From: CAYTED01 sp964404075
Lineage (GTDB): Bacteria; Patescibacteriota; Minisyncoccia; Moranbacterales; UBA1568
Assembly: GCA_964404075.1 (NCBI GenBank)
Contig: CAYOIM010000023.1
Coordinates: forward strand, 1-16,079
Length of the DNA: 16,079 nt
Direction of reading: 5' to 3'
Each line of letters begins with the position of its first letter. The first letter of the stretch is position 1. A program made the position numbers and the translations under genes. The notes under the pieces were generated by a model. The model saw only the letters and a list, made by a program, of their open reading frames with translations, made no database searches and was not told the origin of the DNA. Shown here in pieces: positions 8,113 to 12,953 of the stretch.

Positions 8113-8538
8113 ATGGACAATCAGACCCTCCTCAATCTTCTTCTCTCGCAACATCGACAACTGCGCGAGGACCTCGTATCTCTCGACAACGAATTGGCAA
8201 AAGGATCTCCGAATCCCCAAATCATTCTCTCGGGACTCTCTCGCTACAAGGACGATCTCGCAGGGCATCTGCAGACCGAGGATCGCCTGTTCTATCCGCT
8301 CCTGCTCAAACAGCTCGCGGAAAACCAGCTCGCGGTAGAAAATACGAGACGATTCATCGGCGAAATGGATGTGATCAGCATCCGTGTACAAATTTTTTTC
8401 AAAAAATACGCCTCCGTCGAGACGCTCTCACCAGATCTCGCCGCATTCGCGCGCGATTTTCATGCGATGTCCCAAGAAATTCTCCTCAGAATATCTGCAG
8501 AAGAAGAAGGCGTCTATGCCTACATGCGCCTTCTCTGA
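8113..8538 (+). CDS. Hemerythrin HHE-like four-helix protein with incomplete metal site
   Basis: This is a 141-residue all-helical protein. The pattern L-L-S-Q-H14-R-Q-L-R near the start, then G-H52-L-Q-T-E56-D-R-L-F-Y-P-L, and finally A-E130-E-E-G-V-Y-A-Y-M near the end matches the helix 1, 2 and 4 signatures of the HHE cation-binding family (PF01814). The His expected in helix 3 is not present (E-N-T-R-R-F there), and the His expected four residues before E130 is R126. A full di-iron site is thus unlikely; H117 may compensate. The ATG at 8113 begins just before the domain; an in-frame GTG at 8086 is possible, and neither has a clear Shine-Dalgarno. It is transcribed divergently from the pilus-linked kinase. 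Possible roles are oxygen, redox or metal sensing, or a purely structural role. Confidence 0.75.
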   Translation: MDNQTLLNLLLSQHRQLREDLVSLDNELAKGSPNPQIILSGLSRYKDDLAGHLQTEDRLFYPLLLKQLAENQLAVENTRRFIGEMDVISIRVQIFFKKYASVETLSPDLAAFARDFHAMSQEILLRISAEEEGVYAYMRLL

Positions 8539-8569
8539 AGAAATGGACCATCCTGCCCGACGACCCCCC

Positions 8570-9172
8570 TTACTTCCCGACGATAACCGTTACCGGACTG
8601 GTCATGGTATCGGGCATATTCGCGGCAGACGCCTTCACCATGCCCGTCGGATATTTCTTGAGAAGACTCTCCTTCACGGCATTCGCATCGGCCTCCGTCA
8701 CCGGTGCCTTGAAATACACGGTGAGACCGGTATGATCCCCCGTCGCATTGCCCGTCGAGACGGTCCCATATCCGGATCCCATGAGGACACCCGCGACCAC
8801 GCTCGCCGACCCCTTCGCCGCGCCACCATTCATGACCCTGATCGCGATTTTCTTATTGACAACCGGGGAGTCGGATTTCATCGGAGCGTTCTCTTCCGCC
8901 TTCGGTTCCTCCGTCTTTTTCAGCTCCTCCCGTTTATCTTCCGTGACCGTCCCGAGAGGGATATTCTCGATAGAGACCCGATCCGAATGTGCCTGGTTCT
9001 CTTTCACCCCGCGATACAGAAACCACCCGCCATAAGAAGCAAGTGCGAGAAGCAAAACCCCTATGACCAATATGATGAGAAACCCGAACAAAGGCTCGCG
9101 AGACCGCCTGGTCGCCACACCACCAGAAACCTCCTCATCGGAAACTGTTGTGCTTTGTTCTTCCATACTCAT
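8570..9172 (-). CDS. Membrane-anchored LytR_C-domain protein
   Basis: This is a 200-residue protein with a cytoplasmic acidic N-terminus, one TM helix (about residues 29-53), a charged low-complexity linker rich in E, K and P (about 60-105) and a C-terminal LytR_C-type domain (about 108-200). The domain starts K-I-A-I-R-V-M-N-G-G-A-A-K-G-S-A and continues with G-L-T-V-Y-F-K-A, the usual beta-strand, N-G, helix pattern. Such domains sit outside the membrane and are associated with the cell envelope, often beside LytR-CpsA-Psr enzymes; no such catalytic domain is present here. The ATG at 9172 is chosen because it forms an ATGA overlap with the upstream membrane-protein gene; an ATG at 9166 is the alternative. 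Convergent with the hemerythrin-like gene, 31 bp away. Confidence 0.8.
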   Translation of the reverse strand: MSMEEQSTTVSDEEVSGGVATRRSREPLFGFLIILVIGVLLLALASYGGWFLYRGVKENQAHSDRVSIENIPLGTVTEDKREELKKTEEPKAEENAPMKSDSPVVNKKIAIRVMNGGAAKGSASVVAGVLMGSGYGTVSTGNATGDHTGLTVYFKAPVTEADANAVKESLLKKYPTGMVKASAANMPDTMTSPVTVIVGK

Positions 9173-9729
9173 GTGGTCGATCCCAATTTCCGTATCGCAA
9201 GCACGATCAGGGCGACGAAGGCGACCATGAGAACGACCAATCGGAGCCACTCATCCATGTATGACCAGTAGCTAGTCGATCCCACAATGAAGGAGAAAAT
9301 CGCGCCGAATGAGAGTCCGCTCGAGACCGCGAATGCCGTCGCCGGCAAGAAGAGGGCGGCGATGAGGAGAATCGTCCCACCGATCACCGAAACGAAAAAA
9401 CCGTTCCGCTGATAGACCTTGTCCGCCGCTTCGAAATCCTTTTGACACTGGAACTGCTCATTGCAATATCCGCTGATGATCGCCCCCCTCATGTCCTGCG
9501 TCGGTGTTGAGGCATTCCACTGCCCGCCCGCCGAGAGACATGCCGATTCGGTCTGCAGTTCCCCCGTCACCGGCTTTGGCACGCAGTATTTCTCAAATTG
9601 CGGTTCATGAAAGACTGTCCGCGTCATCTGCATGAGGAGCAGATTCGTGATCAAGGCGAGACCGATGATGATGAGCCACTTCAAAACGACCGGATACCCC
9701 GCAATCTTTGATTCTGATGAATTTTCCAT
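9169..9729 (-). CDS. Four-TM membrane protein with a four-cysteine extracytoplasmic loop
   Basis: This is a 186-residue protein of unknown function. Hydrophobic segments are near residues 14-34, 111-130, 135-155 and 161-179. Between TM1 and TM2 lies a roughly 75-residue loop with four cysteines (C49, C64, C89, C95) and a C-L-S-A-G-G-Q-W-N motif; if the N-terminus is inside, the loop faces outward and could hold two disulfides. I recall similar C-x-x-x-G-G-x-W loops in uncharacterised membrane proteins of CPR bacteria, but cannot name a family. The ATG at 9729 is preferred over an in-frame GTG at 9765, which nearly abuts the malic enzyme stop. Its stop overlaps the start of the LytR_C gene, so the two are probably translationally coupled and may act together in the envelope. 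Confidence 0.75.
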   Translation of the reverse strand: MENSSESKIAGYPVVLKWLIIIGLALITNLLLMQMTRTVFHEPQFEKYCVPKPVTGELQTESACLSAGGQWNASTPTQDMRGAIISGYCNEQFQCQKDFEAADKVYQRNGFFVSVIGGTILLIAALFLPATAFAVSSGLSFGAIFSFIVGSTSYWSYMDEWLRLVVLMVAFVALIVLAIRKLGSTT

Positions 9730-9766
9730 ACGATTGTGACTACTGATTACCTCTCCAGTATACACC

Positions 9767-10603
9767 CTACCTGATGACTTTCGCTACGGCTTTGGCGACT
9801 CGCGCATCGAATACCGACGGGATGATNNNNNNNNNNNNNNNNNNNNNNNNNNNNNNNNNNNNNNNNNNNNNNNNNNNNNNNNNNNNNNNNNNNNNNNNNN
9901 NNNNNNNNNNNNNNNNNNNNNNNNNNCCCTTGCTATCGAGCACGACGATATCCCCGACGCCATATTTGAGGAGGAGTGACACGATCGCCTGCCCCGCCGC
10001 ACCCGCACCCGACACGACGATCGCGCAGTCTTTCGGCTTTTTCTTCACGACTTTGAGCGCATTGATGAGCCCCGCGAGGAGCACCATGGCAGTACCATGC
10101 TGATCATCATGCATCACCGGAATATTCAGCAGTTCTTTCAATCGCCCCTCTATTTCGAAACACCTGGGCGCAGAAATATCCTCGAGGTTGATTCCCGAAA
10201 ACGACGGCGCGATATTTTTCACCGTCGCGATGATTTCCTCGGTATCCTGCGTCGAGAGGACGATCGGGATCGCATCGATACCCGAGAGCTCCTTGAACAG
10301 CATCGCCTTCCCCTCCATGACCGGGAGCGCACCGAGCGGCCCGATATTCCCAAGTCCGAGCACCGCGGAACCATCGGAAACGATGGCAACGGTATTCCCC
10401 CGATAGGTAAGCGCATTCGTCTGCTTGTCTCCTTTGGCGGTCTCGAGCGCAACCGCTCCCACTCCGGGCGTATAGAAAAGTTTCAGCGTATCCTTCGTCA
10501 CCTTCCCTTTCACTTGTATCTCGATTTTTCCCCGTAATTTCTTGTGGAGGGCAATCGCCTCCGCTCCGACATCCTTCTTCACTGATCGCTTGTTCATATT
10601 CAT
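9767..10603 (-). CDS. Malic enzyme (NAD(P)-dependent), interrupted by an assembly gap
   Basis: This enzyme decarboxylates malate to pyruvate with reduction of NAD(P)+. The N-terminal domain shows K42-F-Y-T-P-G-V (the catalytic Tyr), S-D-G-S-A-V-L-G-L-G-N-I-G (76-88), M-E-G-K99-A-M-L-F-K (catalytic Lys) and N139-L-E-D-I (metal ligands). It continues with H165-D-D-Q-H-G-T and the Rossmann loop G199-A-G-A-A-G. The last visible residues before the gap are V-L-D-S-K, and after it I-I-P-S-V-F-D-A-R-V, the usual C-terminus. Family members have about 150 residues between these points, far more than 100 N could hold, so the gap length is a placeholder. Two ATGs (10603, 10597) are possible. No cofactor preference can be assigned. 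Confidence 0.9.
   Translation of the reverse strand: MNMNKRSVKKDVGAEAIALHKKLRGKIEIQVKGKVTKDTLKLFYTPGVGAVALETAKGDKQTNALTYRGNTVAIVSDGSAVLGLGNIGPLGALPVMEGKAMLFKELSGIDAIPIVLSTQDTEEIIATVKNIAPSFSGINLEDISAPRCFEIEGRLKELLNIPVMHDDQHGTAMVLLAGLINALKVVKKKPKDCAIVVSGAGAAGQAIVSLLLKYGVGDIVVLDSKXXXXXXXXXXXXXXXXXXXXXXXXXXXXXXXXXXIIPSVFDARVAKAVAKVIR
9827..9926. other. Scaffold gap of exactly 100 N
   Basis: A run of exactly 100 N inside the malic enzyme gene is a standard arbitrary-length scaffolding placeholder. From the family, roughly 450-500 bp of coding sequence should be missing here, so all distances spanning the gap are unreliable. Confidence 0.97.
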
Positions 10604-10670
10604 TTCATCTCAGAATTATACTCTCATTCTACCCGATTCCTCCTTTCGAATCCAGATAAAATACAAACGA

Positions 10671-11414
10671 TCATTGCACCCTACCAGAGATACTCTTGCT
10701 TCTTTCATCGTTCTTTTTCCCTACCGCAAGCCACTTCTTCCGATCTGTTTCAGAGAAATGTTCTATCGCATAACGGAGCATCGTTCGTGGCATTACGAGG
10801 ACATTCTTTTCTAAAAAGAGTTCCAATTCTTTCCTGGAAACCCGCTTCCCGACCTCACGAAGCATCCAGCCCGTTGCCTTCTGTATGAGATCCTCCCGAT
10901 CGCCCAATAATTTTTCTGCCAATCGAAATGTCAGGCTCGCATCGCCTCGTTTTATAAATACGAAACTCGCCACCATCGCTACCCGCCGCTCCCAAAGATT
11001 TTTCGATAGGATGAATCGATCCAAAACATTCGTCGATTTCGAAAAGAGATGTGCTCCGACGATCTGAGAAGCCGAGAGATCGACCAGGTCCCAATTATTC
11101 ACCCGGTCGAGATGCGCAAGATAAAAATCGAAAATTATTTTCCGATCTATCATACTCCCCACTTCAAATTGCGACACGAGGAAAAAGAGTCCGATCAACC
11201 GCTCTTCATGATATTTCGATGCGAGAAGCACTTCGATGGAAGAAAGCGGGAGCGTTCCATGTTTTTTCACGATACTCCGCGACTGCGGAACGGTGAGACC
11301 GAGGAACACGTCACCTTCACCATATTCCCCCTTCCCCGTTTTGAAAAAAGAAGCGGACACCCTCGCTCGCTCCGCATTTCGCAATAATCGGATTTCCCTT
11401 TGGAGAGACAGCAT
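10671..11414 (-). CDS. AlkD-like DNA alkylation repair protein
   Basis: This is a 247-residue all-helical HEAT-like repeat protein of the DNA alkylation repair family (PF08713). It shows V-N-N-W108-D-L-V-D112-L-S-A, L-W141-E-R-R-V-A-M-V, K-A-T-G-W183-M-L-R-E-V-G-K and M-P-R-T-M-L-R-Y-A-I-E. W108, D112 and the Arg of W-E-R-R correspond to the Trp-Asp-Arg active-site residues known from Bacillus cereus AlkD, which excises bulky or positively charged N3/N7-alkyl purines without base flipping. W183 corresponds to another DNA-contacting Trp. Length is normal for the family and the key residues are intact, so it is probably active. It lies 54 bp downstream of the HAMP receptor gene and 67 bp upstream of the malic enzyme gene; no functional link to them is evident. 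No clear Shine-Dalgarno sequence precedes the ATG. Confidence 0.9.
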   Translation of the reverse strand: MLSLQREIRLLRNAERARVSASFFKTGKGEYGEGDVFLGLTVPQSRSIVKKHGTLPLSSIEVLLASKYHEERLIGLFFLVSQFEVGSMIDRKIIFDFYLAHLDRVNNWDLVDLSASQIVGAHLFSKSTNVLDRFILSKNLWERRVAMVASFVFIKRGDASLTFRLAEKLLGDREDLIQKATGWMLREVGKRVSRKELELFLEKNVLVMPRTMLRYAIEHFSETDRKKWLAVGKKNDERSKSISGRVQ

Positions 11415-11468
11415 GCGCGTATCAAAACCTCACGACAGAGCCCGACATCCACACCGGTCATCGACCCA

Positions 11469-12554
11469 TCAAAGACGAGAGGCTTCGACACCCCCCACCT
11501 CCCCCAGTCTGGTTCTCAACGCTTCGATCTCCTGTTTCATGTCCATCATCTTCAGTTCGCGCCCAACCATGATCGCATTCGTTTTCTCAAGCTCTGTCAG
11601 CTTCTCCTGTATTTGCGCCGTCCGTTCAGCGACAGTTTGCTCCAGCTCCGATTTCGCCTTTTCCAATTCGGAAGTACGGAGCGCCACCGTCTCTTCCAAT
11701 CCCGATTTCGCTTTTTCCAATTCCAAAGTGCGTTCTCGTATCTTCATCTCGAGCACTTCTTGCGACTCCAGGACGCTTTCCGCCATCAGATTGAAAGAAC
11801 GCGCGAGCATGCCAAGCTCGTCCTGAGCATCCACTTCAACACGGCTGCCCGTATCTCCCTTCCCCAATCTCTCGGCAGCCTCTTTCAATGAACGAAGCGG
11901 CCTCACGATGCTACGGACGAAAAGTCCATTGATCGTCACAATCGTCACCGCAAAAAGAATCGTCACTACCGCGATGATCCGCAGCGTCCGCCCCACTATC
12001 GCGCTCACTTCGCCGTGCGCGGCCAGGATCTCTTCCTCCTCCAAACCTCGATACGCGCGAAGCAGAGCGACGACATTTTCCCTATCCCGGGAGAACAGAT
12101 CTTCCATCGGGCGGTCCGATCCATCTGGATACTCATACCGGAAAAAATCACCAGCGATCGCCTCATTCAGATGGGAAACTCTCTCAGAAATGGCTTCGAT
12201 AAGTTGAGCATCCTCCGACGGAATATTAGGCGTCCCATAATGCACATCTTGCTTCAGCTGACCCATGAGACGATCAAACTCCGCCATATGCGCAAAATAA
12301 CTCTCCCTGGACTCCACTGCCCCGGAGAGCCGATACGAATGTGCCTCATCGATGCCGAGCAGAAACACTTCCGTCATCGCGCTGAGACGGAGAATACTCG
12401 GGATCGGGAGCGCGATCATCTTATCAAAATGATCATTAACTCTCCTGATCTCAAGAAGGCTCACGACACTCAACCCGACGATCATCGCGAGGCTGACGAA
12501 AACACTGAGAAAAAGTTTGTTTCTGATGCCCATATTTGTACGATCCTGATCCAT
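11469..12554 (-). CDS. Kinase-less HAMP receptor with long C-terminal coiled coil
   Basis: This is a 361-residue membrane receptor. TM1 is about residues 14-33. An extracytoplasmic helical domain (about 34-190) resembles four-helix-bundle chemoreceptor sensors. TM2 is about 192-214, followed by HAMP (about 214-266, with I-V-R-P-L-R-S-L-K-E-A-A and D-E-L-G-M-L-A-R-S-F-N-x-M). The coiled coil (about 266-346) contains two 18-residue tandem repeats. There is no methyl-accepting hairpin, HisKA, ATPase, cyclase or other output domain; the protein ends in M-V-G-R-E-L-K-M-M-D-M-K-Q-E-I-E-A-L plus a short tail. That tail is shared with the divergently encoded symporter-like protein. The ATG at 12554 has GGAAAGG just upstream; ATGs at 12566 or 12533 are alternatives. 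It probably signals by contact with a separately encoded partner (inference). Confidence 0.88.
   Translation of the reverse strand: MDQDRTNMGIRNKLFLSVFVSLAMIVGLSVVSLLEIRRVNDHFDKMIALPIPSILRLSAMTEVFLLGIDEAHSYRLSGAVESRESYFAHMAEFDRLMGQLKQDVHYGTPNIPSEDAQLIEAISERVSHLNEAIAGDFFRYEYPDGSDRPMEDLFSRDRENVVALLRAYRGLEEEEILAAHGEVSAIVGRTLRIIAVVTILFAVTIVTINGLFVRSIVRPLRSLKEAAERLGKGDTGSRVEVDAQDELGMLARSFNLMAESVLESQEVLEMKIRERTLELEKAKSGLEETVALRTSELEKAKSELEQTVAERTAQIQEKLTELEKTNAIMVGRELKMMDMKQEIEALRTRLGEVGGVEASRL
11619..11726 (-). repeat. Two tandem 54-bp coding repeats in the receptor coiled coil
   Basis: Units at 11673-11726 and 11619-11672 encode 18-residue repeats of the type x-E-L-E-K-A-K-S-x-L-E-x-T-V-A-x-R-T, with 14 of 18 residues identical. 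At DNA level the stretch GATTTCGCYTTTTCCAATTC (plus-strand reading) recurs with one mismatch in 20. Eighteen residues are not a whole number of heptads, but repeats of R-T-x-E-L-E-K start are typical of signalling coiled coils. The likeness of the DNA suggests a fairly recent duplication. Confidence 0.85.
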
Positions 12555-12667
12555 TTGCCTTTCCATAATACCAGTATTTAGAGGATATGTAGAGGACGGG
12601 AAAACCCTCCCGCACTGTACCTCACAAAAAACGCTGGTCAACCGATTATGAAAAATAGATACTATGC

Positions 12668-12680
12668 TATACTAAGTATA
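12668..12680. promoter_or_regulatory. 13-bp perfect palindrome in the divergent promoter region
   Basis: TATACTAAGTATA is a perfect 6-1-6 palindrome in the roughly 200-bp gap between the two receptor systems (12555-12755). TATACT is a good -10 box on either strand, so it could serve as back-to-back -10 elements, or as an operator for a dimeric regulator. A weak plus-strand -35 (TTATGA) lies 16 bp upstream; the minus strand shows none. The surrounding sequence is clearly more A/T-rich than the flanking genes. Confidence 0.4.
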
Positions 12681-12731
12681 TGATTCCCCCCCAATATCTC
12701 ATACGGAGTCGAAGGAAAAATCATTACAAAT

Positions 12732-12746
12732 AGCATACTAGATGCT
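12732..12746. promoter_or_regulatory. Inverted repeat just before the small two-TM gene
   Basis: AGCAT and ATGCT flank a 5-nt spacer (ACTAG), ending 9 nt before the ATG at 12756. No Shine-Dalgarno sequence is visible in front of that ATG. The repeat could form a short weak hairpin in the transcript near the ribosome-binding region or be an operator half-site pair; it is short enough to be chance. Confidence 0.2.
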
Positions 12747-12755
12747 CATACATCT

Positions 12756-12953
12756 ATGAAACTTCTCTTTCACGCACCCGCACCGCTCGCCGTCGTCGGG
12801 ATCGCGTTTTTCCTCCTCATCCAGTGGCCATACCTCTCATTCATCGATCAGGACCTCCTCGAAGAGCCCTATCTCTACTGGTTTTCCATCTGGGGAATAT
12901 TGACTCTGTTCCTCTTTTTATTCGCCATTTGTATCGAACGCAATGATCGATAG
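12756..12953 (+). CDS. Small two-TM protein coupled to the symporter-like receptor
   Basis: This is a 65-residue protein with two hydrophobic helices (about residues 9-29 and 40-60) joined by a short acidic loop (D-Q-D-L-L-E-E-P) and ending in a charged tail E-R-N-D-R. Its last 11 bp overlap the start of the symporter gene, and no Shine-Dalgarno sequence precedes that gene, so translation of the two is probably coupled. Small two-TM partners encoded immediately upstream are known for sodium/solute symporters, and a short coupled gene (cbrX) precedes the SSS-type sensor kinase CbrA in Pseudomonas. By position and layout this is a likely counterpart; sequence homology to either has not been tested. 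A role as accessory subunit or as a translation-coupling device is inferred. Confidence 0.8.
   Translation: MKLLFHAPAPLAVVGIAFFLLIQWPYLSFIDQDLLEEPYLYWFSIWGILTLFLFLFAICIERNDR

Noticed and set aside
8041..8391. Minus-strand frame opposite the hemerythrin-like gene
   Set aside because: The plus-strand frame carries the HHE family pattern; the opposite frame has no recognisable motif.
9730..9765. GTG start extending the four-TM protein by 12 residues
   Set aside because: It would begin directly next to the malic enzyme stop. GGAGAGG lies inside this stretch, too far from the ATG at 9729 for a normal Shine-Dalgarno, and the added residues look non-coding.
11469..12554. HAMP receptor as a chemotaxis receptor (MCP)
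   Set aside because: The conserved methyl-accepting signalling hairpin that binds CheA/CheW is absent; only a coiled coil and the shared tail follow HAMP.
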